Shown here: in pieces, positions 42,025-54,075 of the stretch
How positions within the stretch are numbered: the first letter of the stretch is position 1
Layout: the number at the start of each line of letters is the position of its first letter
Assembly (NCBI GenBank): GCA_023101885.1
Contig: JALPQD010000414.1
Coordinates: 773,716-837,715 of the forward strand
Origin: Typhlomys cinereus
Lineage: Eukaryota; Chordata; Mammalia; Rodentia; Platacanthomyidae
DNA length: 64,000 bases
Reading direction: 5' to 3'
The notes under the pieces: generated by a model
Seen by the model: only the letters and a program-made list of their open reading frames with translations
Told to the model about the DNA's origin: nothing
The model's database searches: none
Position numbers and translations under genes: made by a program

Positions 42025-42720
42025 GTAACACTAAGAGCGACATGCTGCCCTGTGGCGCTCTCGAGCACATCCATCATTATTCCGTTTGGATGATTTGTTG
42101 GCACATGATGCGTTCGTTTCCTTCCTTCCTTGACCTTCATCATCTTCTGATCTGAAGAACCATTACTCTTTTGGGCCAGAAGAAAACCGAGAGAGACCTG
42201 GGGACCGAATAAGACATTTTGCTTTGGGGCGGGCTGCCCGGACCCACGGGGCAGCGAGAAAGAGGGGGGAGGAGTGAGAGATGATGTAAAGCCAGAACAA
42301 AAGAAAGCAGAACCCAGATTTACTCGGCAGGACACAGGGCCATCTGTAGGCCACACAAGCAACAGCAAACAGCTGGGCGGGGCAGCTGCAGCGAAGGGTT
42401 GGGAGAAGGGCGGGTCTAGAACCAGTCTTCCTGCCGGTTCTGCACACCCAGCACACCTGAGGGTTCAGGTCCGCCGGGCAGGTGTCGGCCGGGCGGGTGT
42501 CCACCGGCTAGGACCCCTGGCGATCAGCAGAAGAATCGCCTTCCGAGCTGCTCCAGTCGCCTCAGGGAGACATTACGGTCTTAAAAGAGTTCCTGGACAA
42601 AGATGCTATCATTGGCTGCTGCTTCTAGAATGATGTCATCACCATCCAATCTGAAGTCAGGGCCTAGCCTGAAGCGTTAATTGGGAACTAATTAACTCTT
42701 CCTATTAGAGGGGCCAGCAA
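42025..42720. other. GC-rich unique block with homeodomain-type palindrome
   Basis: CpG-containing unique sequence in an otherwise repeat-rich, AT-leaning intergenic stretch. Contains a near-tandem GCCGGGCAGGTGTCG / GCCGGGCGGGTGTCC (about 42473-42501) and, at its edge, TTAATTGGGAACTAATTAA (42677-42695). No splice-bounded frame seen. Could be a distal regulatory element; not established. Confidence 0.4.
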
Positions 42721-42741
42721 ACAGTGCCATGGTCTTATGAT

Positions 42742-42766
42742 TGTGTGTGTGTGTGTGTGTGTGTGT
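42742..42766 (+). repeat. (TG)n microsatellite
   Basis: About 25 bp of TG. Confidence 0.95.
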
Positions 42767-42859
42767 TTTGTGGTACAAATACAATATAAATGTACGTTCA
42801 TTCAGAACTTTGTGAGAATACCACTCTTTATGGTAATATTACCATATGTTTTGTTTTAC

Positions 42860-42975
42860 TTTGTTGTTTATTTAAGACAAGATCTTGCTATGTAACTCAG
42901 GCTTGATTGGAACTGAGGATCTTCCAGCCTCCACCTTCCCAGGGCTGGGTTACAAGACTGCACCAATGTACGGAC
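42860..42975 (-). repeat. B1-like SINE, reverse
   Basis: AAGACAAGATCTTGCTATGTAAC, ATCTTCCAGCCTCCACC, GGGCTGGGTTACAAG. Confidence 0.75.
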
Positions 42976-43014
42976 CTTACTCAAGCTCTTTAATGTACTT
43001 TCTTCCTACTTAAA

Positions 43015-43228
43015 AAAAAAACCCAAAGCGGGGCTAGAGAGGTGGCTCAGGGGTTAAGCCTTCGCCTTGCAGGCGGAAGGTCCTGAGTTCGGATCCCAGA
43101 TCCCACGTATAGACGCCAGGCGGAAGCGGGGGCGGCCTGCGCTTCTGGTCCTGGTAGGGCGGAGCCTGTGAATCCCGGGGCAGAAGGTGGTGGAGGCGTC
43201 CATGGTGGTTCACGAATTCGTCCGTGGT

Positions 43229-43276
<48 letters not shown>

Positions 43277-43345
43277 TACACAAGCATAAGCACACAGTTG
43301 AATAAATAATAATAATAATAAAAAAAATTTAAAAAAACCCAAAGC
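43015..43345 (+). mobile_element. SINE-A copy with 15-bp target duplication
   Basis: Full head, GC-rich body, long (CA)n (about 43230-43271) and an AATAATAATAATA tail. aaaaaaacccaaagc occurs at 43015-43029 and 43331-43345. Confidence 0.9.
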
Positions 43346-43654
43346 ATATGGTATTTATAGATATTTCTCCACGTTATGTGTCTGGCGGGCTTTTAAGTTC
43401 ACTTCCGTGAGAAATTTCTTCTGCTGTTTAATTCTTTAAATACACAGTATCTACTTAGTGATGGCAAACCTTCCACTGATCAGTACTCCAGGTTAGTAAT
43501 AAAGAATTGACCTGAGCATATGGCGGTTCATTTAAAAACACTCAGGATAGCATTACAACGGGATCTTAAGCAAAAAGAAAAGAAAAGAAAAGAAAAAGTT
43601 CTTTCATTCCTAAACGAACTTGAATATTTTTGATCTTTTATATCTTTGGTGATT

Positions 43655-43990
43655 GTGGCAGTTAGTTTTAACCATCAACCTGACAACCGTGAGCTGAACC
43701 TTTAGGCGCAGCTATAAAGAATTATTTCCTGAAGGCGCTCCTCTGAGCATCTAATCAACGTGGGACTACCCAGCCCACGGTGAGGGAGTTCATTCTCTGG
43801 GCAGGCGGATAAGATGGACAGAAACTGTTGGAATGTGGTAGACTGGACCCCTAGAAAGCGTGCCCCTTCCTCAGCTCTTCTGTGGATATGCCGCAGCCAG
43901 CTCCTTTGGCTACTGAGGCTGGTATGAGCTCTCCTGCCATTTTAACCTAGAGCATTGGCAAGATCCTTGGTTGTTTCTTCTTTGTTAATT
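43655..43990 (+). repeat. Rodent interspersed repeat (family X-like)
   Basis: CAACCTGACAACCGTGAG, ACTACCCAGCCCACGG, TCTGGGCAGGCGGATAAG and a terminal CTTGGTTGTTTC; diverged from the intron 1 copies. Confidence 0.55.
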
Positions 43991-45491
43991 TAAATTACTT
44001 AACATGGCATCAAATTTTCATTTTCCCCCTCTATTACCCCATCTCATCTCCCCCCCCACCTTCTCCCCCTGAGAGACTTCTTCCAGATAAACCTCCCTCC
44101 AACCACAGTGTCTCATTGAGTCCACTAAAGGTCTTCTATTCTTACATGTGCTGGGTACCTGCTGCAGTAGAAGCAATATTTCAGGTGTACCCCTAATGCA
44201 TGAGGGAACACTTCCTCTGCCAGCTAGAGAGATGGGGACAGCTGAATTTCTCCCTTTCATTGTACTATAGTGCTGGGCCAGTCTCGTGTAGGTCTTGGGC
44301 AGGCAGCCAATCAGCGAGTGCTTGGTTGTTCCCATACCATTCCTGCCCCTATTGTACTGAAACTCTCTTCCTGTCCGGCTGGATCGTATTGACGCTCACA
44401 GGGTGAGACGTACTTGGGTAAGGCGTTTCTTCTTCAGCAGTGTGCATATGGATTACCCTCCAGTGGTCTGTCGCTAACCTGGAAGGAGCTTGCTTCTAAG
44501 TAGCTTCCAGTTTGAGGGACTGAAGTGTATGCTGTCTTCAGCAACAGGATCAAGTTCAGGTGGGAAACCAAGAGATGTGTCAACAGCCTGTTTTCATTTG
44601 GGAGTCTTTGGGACCTGCGACCAACAGCTCCTACAGAAGTATCTTATGCTAGTCTTGGGGGTTTTGTGTGGCTACAAATGACTTATTTCTGAGGTCTCTA
44701 GTTCTTCCCCTCTTTCTCTATCCCTGTGGAGGGGCTCTCCAGGCAGTCTTGATTTCACTTTAATATTTGGGTTGTTTCTTTTTTTTTTTTAAGATCTTTA
44801 CTTTCAACCTGATCGTATCTTCTTGAATCTTTATCACATGTGCCGAAGTGGCCAGACTATTTTGATCAGGCCTTTGTCTCAGTATTCCCTGATTGTTAGA
44901 GCCCCCTATTTCCTCTTGGCTGTGACCCCATCATGCAGGTAGCGTGTTCCTGTGACATTTAAAGACCAAAGCAATTCTTGGTGTCAACACTGCCATCATT
45001 TAAAAAAAAAACTTGCCATAATTATTAGTGAATACAATTCCATTAGTCGTTCTTACTCAAATTTTGAATTTTAATTATTTTTGGTTAGAATAATTAAAGT
45101 TTTAATTAGGTTTGTTAAAATTTCTTTATTAAAAATTTTAAATGAGTGTTATCCGCTTGGGTGCAAATATGAAATTTGAAAGGGAGACTAGTGGAAATAG
45201 ATTCCCCCTGGCTCCTCTACCTTTAACTACTATTTCCTCATCCCCACCTCTACTGCTGCTTTCCAGAAATATTCTAGGAACAAGCACATTGTTCTTTTAA
45301 TCCATAGTATATTCACGGATTGTAAGTATATTTGCTTTGCTTCAAAAATCATATTTTAGAGATCATGTCTGATTTAATGCACATGTTTATTTTGCTCTTT
45401 TTTTAAAAAAAGATGTTTCAGATCTCATTACATATCACATAACTTGTTGATACTTTGGTTACTTAGTTGCTTCATTTTTAAGGAAAATTAA

Positions 45492-45519
45492 TTATTTGTA
45501 ATACTAGTATTACAAATAA
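45492..45519. repeat. 28-bp perfect palindrome
   Basis: Left arm TTATTTGTAATACT (45492-45505) followed with no spacer by its exact reverse complement (45506-45519). AT-rich, centred on ACTAGT. Confidence 0.97.
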
Positions 45520-45884
45520 ATCTACCATAACTGTCCTCATGCACATCATTCAAATCCGTGTGTCCTTTCTTTTTGTTTGACAGGTTTAATGTGACACAAC
45601 ATGACAGCTAAGGTTGATGACTTTTTCCTGGATCACATCTGTATGGTGAATTCCATTTGTATTGCTCCTGAATGCCTTCTGCTTGGCTATATGTCAGTGT
45701 GTGTTTTATTTCTGTGTACATGTTCCTTTCAATGATAAGAAGAGATTATTTTTGCCCATGTTCTTTTTATGACTGTAATCTTTGTCCAGACAGTTTTACT
45801 TTCATTGTTCTCTGTATAATTTCTGCCCCTTATGATTGTTGGAACTTTCTTAGTGGCTTTGTAGATAGCTGTTTATTCACTTAT

Positions 45885-46075
45885 TTCTCTGGTCCAGGAT
45901 CACCTCTCACACGGCAGGTCAAGTGCTCTATCACTGAGCTACATTCACAGATGTTCTTTCCAAACGTTTTGGAGACAAAGTCTCTCTAGGCTGCCCAGGC
46001 TGACCTGAAATTTGTCCTCCTGCCTCAGCCCCGTGAGTGCCAGGATTATAGACATGTGATCCCAGACGAAGCACA
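45885..46075 (-). repeat. ID and B1 SINEs, reverse
   Basis: TGCTCTATCACTGAGCTACATTC (ID head) followed by GACAAAGTCTCTCTAGGC and TCCTGCCTCAGCCCC (B1). Confidence 0.75.
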
Positions 46076-46124
46076 AATATTTTCAACCAGAAAGTGTAAA
46101 ACAAGACGGTCACTTGGGGTATGT

Positions 46125-46475
46125 CATGGCTTGAAATGTATCCCCCACAGTCTCATGTGTTTGGGAAGGTCATGGTACCTTTGAGAGATGAAGCTTTGCT
46201 AGAGGAAGTGGTCACAAGGGATGAGCCTTGAGGTAGATGAGTCCCACCCTAGCTCCTGGAGAAGTCTGCTTTTGCAGCAGGAATCTCGCAGCTCTCAGCC
46301 TTGCAGATAGGTGTGACATAGCCTCTCTCTTCTGCCAGCCAGCCATGCTGCCTCCACCATGAAAGACTATATCTTCCCTTTGCAACCATAAGCTGAATAA
46401 ATCTCCCTTTCTCCCTTAAATTGCTTGCCCTTGGGCGCCTTCTCACAGCAACAGATAAGAGTAACTAATACAAGG
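46125..46475 (+). repeat. Rodent interspersed repeat (relative of family X)
   Basis: Starts GTCATGGCTTGAAATGTATCC, has GCCATGCTGCCTCCACCATG, a polyadenylation-like GCTGAATAAATC, and ends ACAGCAACAGATAAGAGTAAC. Confidence 0.6.
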
Positions 46476-46834
46476 TGTTTCATATTTTTTTCCTTCTGGA
46501 CTTTCTTCTGTATACTACTTTCCTTGCATTTATTTTTCTTTAGAAAATTTGAAGGGAACTTATATTGTTTGTGGCTTCGGGATTGTTGTCTTTACTTTTA
46601 TTAGGAAACATAACACCTTTCTTCCAACTTGCATGAAATGTGCATTATATGGATCAGCATCCATCACATCACAAGAAAAGCTACTTAAAAGCTAATTCTT
46701 GCCAGCCAAGTATTCTAAGTGGATATGCTAAATAGTGAATAAATTTTACACTATTTGAAAACAACAATCTATATAGTGAATTTATTTCAGAATTTACTCT
46801 AAATGTTGCTTTTAAAACTAAAGAGCCATTTATC

Positions 46835-47190
46835 AGGGCTGAGGCAATAGCTCAGTCAGTAGTTTATCTTGTAGTTATGAGAACCTACATAAATTGGCAG
46901 AACTCTTGTTAAAAAAAGAAGCTGGATATAGCAACAGGTGCTTATGATCCCAACGCGGGGGATGTGGATTCCTGGGTCCCACTGGTCCGTCAGCTCAGCC
47001 TACATGATGAGCTACAGAGCAGCTGTCTCAAAAAAAAATCCACAAAACAAAACAAATTCATGTAGTAGACAATTTCTAAGAAATGACAGACAAGGTTGCT
47101 CTGTGTCCTCTGCATGCATAGGCTCACATGTGCACATATGTGAGCACATACATACATAATATGCACACACAGACATGCACGCATGCACAC
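46835..47190 (+). repeat. B4-like composite SINE with CA-rich tail
   Basis: GGGCTGAGGCAATAGCTCAG head, GTGCTTATGATCCCAACGCGG B1-like part, long imperfect CA/TA tail. Confidence 0.6.
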
Positions 47191-47560
47191 AATCAATTAC
47201 CAATTATTATGTCACATTAGTAGAAGAAAAATAGTTGTCTTGTTACATGCAGAAAAATCATTTATAAAAATCCAATGGATGGATATTCATTTGAAATATT
47301 TTGAAAACCCGGAATAAAAAAAAATTCTCAATTCAATAAAGACTGTGTATAAAAAAATGCCCCAAAGAAAATGATATAAATAATGAAGAAAGGTTGAGAG
47401 CTTTGCCCTGGAAATTAGCAACCAGCAGGGCTGTCTACAGTCACTGTGTTTCTGCTATCTTTGAACAGTGTTAAGCAATGGAATAGGACAAGAAAGAAAT
47501 GCTGTTAAGGATGGAAAAAGGAAAACAATACCTCTCATTACTGGAAGGCGTTGATCCCAT
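47190..47560 (+). mobile_element. L1 ORF2 fragment, copy 1
   Basis: TACATGCAGAAAAATCATTT matches the L1 ORF2 phrase for DAEKAF..K, continuing to GAGAGCTTTGCCCTGG and a later AGGACAAGAAAGAAATGC. Mutated and not coding. Confidence 0.65.
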
Positions 47561-48084
47561 CCTAAGCAGTTCCTCATTTGTGGATAAAATGTGTCTGGTT
47601 GCACAGCAGTGTGAAGTGAGTACAGTAGTGACATCGACCTCTATTTACAGTCCTTTTCTGTATTTGAACCTTAACATCTGCACCTTTTCATGGTGCTCCC
47701 CGTGACTTAGGAATCCTGCTCCAAAAGTTCTGCTTTTGCCCTGAACTCCTCTTAGCTGTTGGCTGTAGCATCGCCCCTGTGCTTTGGGAAATCGGTGAGG
47801 TGACTGTTTACTGCACTCGACAAGACGTCTCAGAAGAGATGACAGAGGGCATTGGGAATTCACTGAGGAGAGAGGCAGAGGAGGTTACGCTGGGTAGGAG
47901 GAATGGCAGTGTGCTCAGAGGTGGGTGGCGGGAATGATACAGTTTCTTTGGGGAGCCTACAGTATTTCTTTGAAACCTGAGCTTCAAACACTGAGCTCAG
48001 CCAACGTTGTCCCCTGGCTACTAGATGCATGTGGTCACGTGTGCACACATGAACGCACACATGCACGCACGCACATGAGCAAAT

Positions 48085-48300
48085 CAACCACTGATTATTT
48101 CATCACATTCATCAGAGAGAAATATAATCATCTCAATACATGCAGAAAAATCATCTATACAAACTCAGTGTGTATTCATTACAAATATTTTGAAACCCAG
48201 GAATAGAAACCCAGAAAGTAAACATTCTAAACTTGATAAAGATTGCTTACAGGAAAAAGAACCAAAGAAACCAACTCACTATGTAAACTGTGTATGATAC
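48085..48300 (+). mobile_element. L1 ORF2 fragment, copy 2
   Basis: TACATGCAGAAAAATCATCT and the surrounding 180 bp align with copy 1 starting about 890 bp upstream, and both follow a CA-rich SINE-like tail. Confidence 0.65.
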
Positions 48301-49429
48301 TTAAGGTCAATTGAATTTGGTAGGGGATCCCCAAAATAATTGTTAAAACTGTTTCTGGTGTCCGTTGGGAGGAGTTCAGCATTCCAGCTGATAGGTAGAG
48401 TTAAGAAGACCCAGCCTTTCTAATGTGTGATGAGAGCCCAAGGCGCTCAGGAAGGTGAGGGAAGGGTGAAGTCCCCTCTCTTCTTGAGCTAGGACATCCA
48501 TCTGCTCCTGTCCATGGACTGGGGAGCCTGGGGCTTCCACTAAGGGCTCCCCTGATTCTCACCCACTGACTCATAGTGGGAATCCCCCATCTTCCCACTC
48601 TCTTCTGTTGATCTTGGGACTTTAGACACAAGCTGAATTTTGCTGTTCTGATCTTCCGCCGGTTGAGGGACTCCTGTCCATTGGAATCTGGTAATGCATT
48701 TTTTTTTAAATCATGAATCTCTGCAGTGCTGTCTATACCTCCATCTCCAGTTGTATCCATATTTGCATGGACATCTGTATCTAGAATCATATTCATCTCT
48801 ATACCACATTGGTATAGAGTCTGTTTCTCTGGAGAGACTAGTTAACACTTGGGTCTCTATGCATGTGGGCAAGAGCAGAGGATGAGCTCTGTGGAGGGTC
48901 TTGGGCTTTTTCCCAGAGGGACTGGGGAGCCACGGAAAGTTCTAAAGGAAGGTCAAGGCATGGTCAGAAGCAGATGTTTTGCTTCTCCTCCCCCAGGCCC
49001 CAGCCCCATGAAGTCATTCTGTGTATGAGGTCAGTCTGTGCTCCCGGCTGCCCTGCACTCCCGCGGTGCTCATTACTTCAACACCTGCAGCTGGTTGTGC
49101 TCCCTGGAGCTCCCTTGGGGACCAAGAACATTGTCGGAGTCCTCAGAGTCTCAGTATCCACCTTGATGTCATGCCCAGTGTGATCTGCAGCCTCCTTCCT
49201 GCCCCAGAGACCACGCTCCCTGGGTGCTCCCCAGACAGTGAGCATGTCGAGAGGCTGGGGGAAGGCCAAGCAGAGGGCAGAGGGTGGTGGCTTTGGTGTG
49301 TTCTGCTTCCCAGACCAACTGTGGTGGGGAGCGTGACATGTTGCCACAGTATTAGACCCTCCCAGACAAGATAGTGGGCCACGCCCGATTACTATCTATA
49401 AATAGTAAGATATTAAATCAATAACAAAG

Positions 49430-49560
49430 TGCTGTTGGCCTTTGGTAACCATGGAATCTGTATCCATGGATTCAAGCAACCATAGATCAAAAATACTTAA
49501 CATTCTGCAAAGTTCTAAAGAATGGAATATGAATTTGCCAAGTGAAGAATATGACAATGA
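49430..49560 (-). mobile_element. Tigger/pogo-type DNA transposon fragment
   Basis: GTATCCATGGATTCAAGCAACC followed by ATAGATCAAAAATACTTAAC is wording I associate with Tigger-family terminal sequence. No transposase. Confidence 0.45.
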
Positions 49561-50469
49561 ATTCATGTGCAAGAAGTGATATTTAGACATTGATTATACA
49601 TGAATGTAGACTGATTAGATGTTATAAGTCATCTAAAAATGATTTCAAGTACATAGGAGAATGGAGACAGATTCTATGCAAACATCAGACCAATTTATAG
49701 GAGCTGAACATTGGGGATTTGGGTTCTCTGGGGTTTTAGAGTGAATTCCTTGTAGATGCAGGGGTGGCTGTCAGTGAGAGCAGATGATGAAGACATCTGA
49801 CAATCTTTTCTGATTCTGGCGCACCATGCAATCCTCATGATACCACCCAGAGAGACACTGAGAAAGCCCAAATTTGTGATTTGATCAATTTGTGAATTGA
49901 TCCCTGCTCCTGTTGGCAAAAAGCTTTATCTTCTTCATTCCTTTCCTTCTGGGGTGCTTCCTACATTCCATGCTAGGTTAGCTCCTAATATCCAAGCTTG
50001 GGTTTCCACCCAAACCCACCACCATGCACTTCAAGGATATCAGGTTACTAAGGCATGGTCCTTGTCCCCATTACCCCACAGTCTTCTCAGTCCACATAGA
50101 CCTTGTGAAAGTCAGCACCAGCATTCTGTTCCAGCTTGACAGAAGCAGAGTAGGGTTGAGTGGACAGGAGATAGTTGGAGCAGGGCAGAAGGAAAGAAAG
50201 TCACACGTGTCTTTGTGGGCATTATGCTCTTGAAAGCTGACTCAGATGGTGGTGCTGTGTAGAATATGTGCAGCCAAGCCCTGGAGCTTTAGTGCACAGT
50301 CTACCTCCAACACAAAGCAGGGTGACACCGGCCAACTAGTTAAGACCCCCGAGATTCAGTTGCCTCATTGGTACCATGGTAACATGCAAATGAGGAGCTG
50401 CCCTCAGATCTCCAAATGTGCCAGTCAAGGACAGAGCGGGTGAAGAGGCCAGCTGGACACATGGGTAGA

Positions 50470-50628
50470 GATGCTTGTCGTTGAACCAAGAACGTGAGGT
50501 ACTTGCTCTTCACTGAGCTGGGATACTGGGGACATGCTCACCACTGAACCAAGGACATTAGGGACATCACTGAACTAAGGATGCTGGAGACGTGCTCATC
50601 ATTGAACCAAAAACACTGGGGATGTAAT
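50470..50628 (+). repeat. Degenerate minisatellite, about 32-bp unit
   Basis: Five loose copies of a unit resembling TGCTCATCACTGAACCAAGG plus ACACTGGGGA start near 50472, 50503, 50534, 50564 (shortened) and 50592. Copies differ at several positions. Confidence 0.8.
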
Positions 50629-50839
50629 GTATCCAAGGCCATGAGACTTGTCAGGGATTTATCACAAGGACAAAATGATCTTACATAAACATCATCCAAA
50701 CAACCCCTAGGCTTTCTCTAGGCTAGAACAGCTTCTCCTTACCGGCCGCCTGGTCAGTCCTGTTGTCTCTTCTACCCGTGATACAGTCAGATCTCATTCC
50801 GAGGCCTTCATCACTTTCACTTTGTTGAGAAGAGGTGGG

Positions 50840-51260
50840 AAATATGCATCATGGTATTATTTTGTGTATCTCCAAGTACTTAGCATGATGACCATAGCCA
50901 AGTCAATTAGCACATGTATCACTTCATGGCTATCACATTCATTTTTTTATTCCCAGTGAGAGCCCTTAAGAGCTACTCTCAATTTTAAATTTTTTACTTT
51001 ATTTTTCTTGTGAGTGTGTGTGTATCAGAGGGCACTGTGTGTCTCTGTGGAGGACGACGGTAACTTCAGAAATCATCCTGGATTGCTTCTACCTCCTTTA
51101 TGCTTCACTCCAAGGTTTCCCAGGCTCTGGCCATTGAAAGTGCAGGCTGCAGTTGCCTAGAATCCAAACTCAGGATCTTCGGCTTGTGAGGCAGAGTCTT
51201 AACCCCTGAGCCATCTCTTCAGCCCAAGATCTACTCTCATCTTAAGCATTTTGAATTTCA
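50840..51260 (-). mobile_element. L1 3' UTR remnant split by a SINE-B
   Basis: Reverse L1 3'-UTR-like sequence (GTACTTAGCATGATGACC, CAATTAGCACATGTATC) is interrupted by a SINE-B at about 50982-51225. Flanks aagagctactctca (50968-50981) and aagatctactctca (51226-51239) are a 14-bp target duplication with one mismatch. Confidence 0.65.
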
Positions 51261-52465
51261 CGGTCTCTGACCACCATGCCAAGCATTCGATCTCAGAGCA
51301 GGTCCATTTCATAATGGAAGGTTTGCGCTGGATGACCAGATCCTCATCTGCTATCCTGCTGGCCCTAAACCACCAGATGAAGAGTCTCTCTTGACCCTGC
51401 CTGTGCTGATTTGCCTTGGGGGGAAGAAGAGTACATCTCTCTCATTCCTGGATGACAGGACCTGCCAGTATTCCAGCTTTAGGGAAATATTCTTCTTTTA
51501 ATCTTAATAGATGCATATAAAGATATAGCTGCTATATATTTATAAAAATATATGGCTCTAATACCAGAAACTTTATCAAATGGAGAGGCTTTAATTAAGC
51601 GGATCAGCATCTCCACACCATGAAGTCAAGATTCCTGTCAGAGGTGGTGGCCTTGAGGGGCAGAAGTACAGAGTTTTGAAGGCAAAAACTGGACATTTGT
51701 GGTCATCTGGTCTGGCCGCTGAGTCAGTAACACTTCTGTGAGTAGTGATAGTCTACCACCAACACCGTGTCCTTGGACTAAAGATACAGAAACTGAACCA
51801 CATTAGGTACAGAAACAGAATCACATTATGTCTGTATCTGCCGCCACCTGGTACCAGCAATCCTGTCATGTACAGCGTGACTGTGACCTTGAGCAGAAGC
51901 AAGCGGTTAGCACAGAAGCGAAGACCAGCAGTCATTTTGCAAGTGGCCTACTCCTGACTTCCTGTGGACTAGCTGGTGGCCAATTTTAATTTCTAAATTA
52001 ACTACTATATATATAAAGCTGCAGACATAGAAACATACATAGCATTACCACCTAGTATTTGGTTATTCCACAGTCAGCCTGGTGCAGTTTACTAGTGATG
52101 AGATCTGCTCTTTGAATCCTTGACACCACTCCTCATGTTCCTCCTGCCGCTCCGGCCCTTCCTAGCCGATGCTCAGCTTGCACTCAGCCCAAGTGACCCC
52201 CGGTGGCCTTCCCACCAGAACCAATGGGATTGTCTCTCCTAGACCCTTACAGAAGTGGAATCTTTTAATTCAAAATAATCTGTCTAGTTATGAAAACATT
52301 TTTGCTGGTCTAGGAAATCAGTTTAAAATGTGAGATTTTTCTTTTCTGATATGAGCGTCCTTCTTTCTAGAATGCACACATATTGAAGTGTAACCTTTTT
52401 GACCAGAGTCCAATTAGCTCAAAATCTATGCCTCTTTCTTTATTGTGCCTCCAATATCTCTGTCT

Positions 52466-52533
52466 CTATTTTTCTGTTTTTTTTTTTTTATTCAATTGTG
52501 CGTGTGTGCACGTGTATGTATGTGTGTGTGTGT

Positions 52534-52565
<32 letters not shown>

Positions 52566-52793
52566 AGAACCATGGGCGAATTCAGGAACCACCATAGACC
52601 GCTTCCACTTCCTCCTTGTTTGCTCTGCCCCAGGATTCACAGGCTCCGCCCTACCAGGACTAGAAACGCAACCCCCCCCCCCCGCTTCCGCCCGGCGTCT
52701 ATACGTGAGGTCTAGGATCCGAACTCAGGACCTTCCGCCTACAAAACAGAGGCTTAACCCCTGAGCCACCTCTCCAGCTCCTATTTTTCTGTT
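52466..52793 (-). mobile_element. SINE-A copy, reverse, with 13-bp target duplication
   Basis: T-rich start, imperfect (TG)n (about 52497-52565), GC-rich body and full head ending GAGCCACCTCTCCAGCTC. CTATTTTTCTGTT is present at 52466-52478 and 52781-52793. Confidence 0.9.
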
Positions 52794-52854
52794 AATATCC
52801 TATTTATTTTGCTAGAATAAAAGGATGTCACTCCTTTTTGCATAGGGCCATTTT

Positions 52855-53045
52855 CTTTAAAATTTTTACATTTATTTATCTGTGTGTTTATATGTGCAGA
52901 AGTACATGCCACGACATGAATGTGGTGGTCAGAGAACAACCCACAGGAATTGGTGATTTTCTTCTATATGTGGGCCCCGGGGATTGAGCTCAGATCCTCA
53001 GGCTTGGTGGCAGGTGCCTCTACCTGCTGAGTCACCTTTCAGGCC
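52855..53045 (-). repeat. B3-like SINE, reverse
   Basis: TTTACATTTATTTATCTGTG, GTGGTCAGAGAACAACC, GATTGAGCTCAGATCC, CTGCTGAGTCACC. Confidence 0.8.
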
Positions 53046-53934
53046 CACCATTGTTTTTAATTCTAAAAGACTCACAAATAGCTCTTTGCTAGTCATTACA
53101 AGGGACTATTTGCAATTCTTCCCACCACATCCTTCTTTGTAGTCTGCTTTTATGGTCCTCTAAGCCCCTTTTGGCTGTAAACCTTTAGTCTAGCAGGTGT
53201 TCCTACCCTTTGGGCATAGAAAGATGACCTTATCTGAAGATAGGCTGAGCTGCATTTATGGTGCTCCTGGGATGCATGCACCTCAACTCATCTTTCAAAG
53301 GAGGGGTCCAAGTCAGTCCCTCACTTGCTGATCTCCTTGAGATCCTGGGTGAGCCAGGGAATGAATGTGCCAGTATGATCCCAGAGGTAACTCCAGGTTT
53401 CATGTTCCAGAATATTCCCCACATAGAAAAGCACTTAGGAAACAGAAGTGGATGGCTGAGGAGGTGCCTCCCTACTTCCAACCCTGTGTTGGAAGAATCA
53501 CGTACCAGTCGCCTGCTCTGGTGTCTCTGGGGTGTTCAGTCCCTGGGGAGTCTGCTTTGGGCAAGAGGCAACTGTCCTCTAAAGGGATCCACAAAAGCAA
53601 CTGTTCCCTTGCATCTCCAGCTTTCCTGCATGTCTGACTTAATTCTGCCACAAGCAATGACCTTTTGTTCAATGACATTTTGGTGATGAACACATATTCC
53701 TATTTAATCATTATTCGCTAACCCCGATGAGACAATCTGTCTGCCCTTCACTAGCCCGTCAAAAGAAAGACCCTACGCAGATTCACACTGTAAGAGCCAC
53801 TGCGTGGCCAGAGTCCTGGGTACCTCACAGGTAGTATGCCTGTGTTCCCTGCCTGGACATCTTGGGACTGGAATCAAGAAGGACCGGCCTGCATGTTTGT
53901 TACTCAGAAACATAGGATGGACTTGCTGGAGACG

Positions 53935-54075
53935 CAGGGGGAAAAAGTGAGGAGAGGAAGAGGGAGAAGGAGAGGCGGAGGAAGAAAAGGAGGGGGAGGG
54001 GAAAAAGAGGGGAAGGGAGAGGAAGAAGAGGAGGGGAAGAGGAAGGGAGAAAAGGAGGGTGAGGGAAGCAGAGAG
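53935..54075 (+). repeat. Polypurine tract
   Basis: About 140 bp almost purely A and G on the + strand; the mirror type of the 41.8-kb tract. Frames across it encode only Glu/Lys/Gly-rich or Ser/Pro-rich artefacts. Confidence 0.95.
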
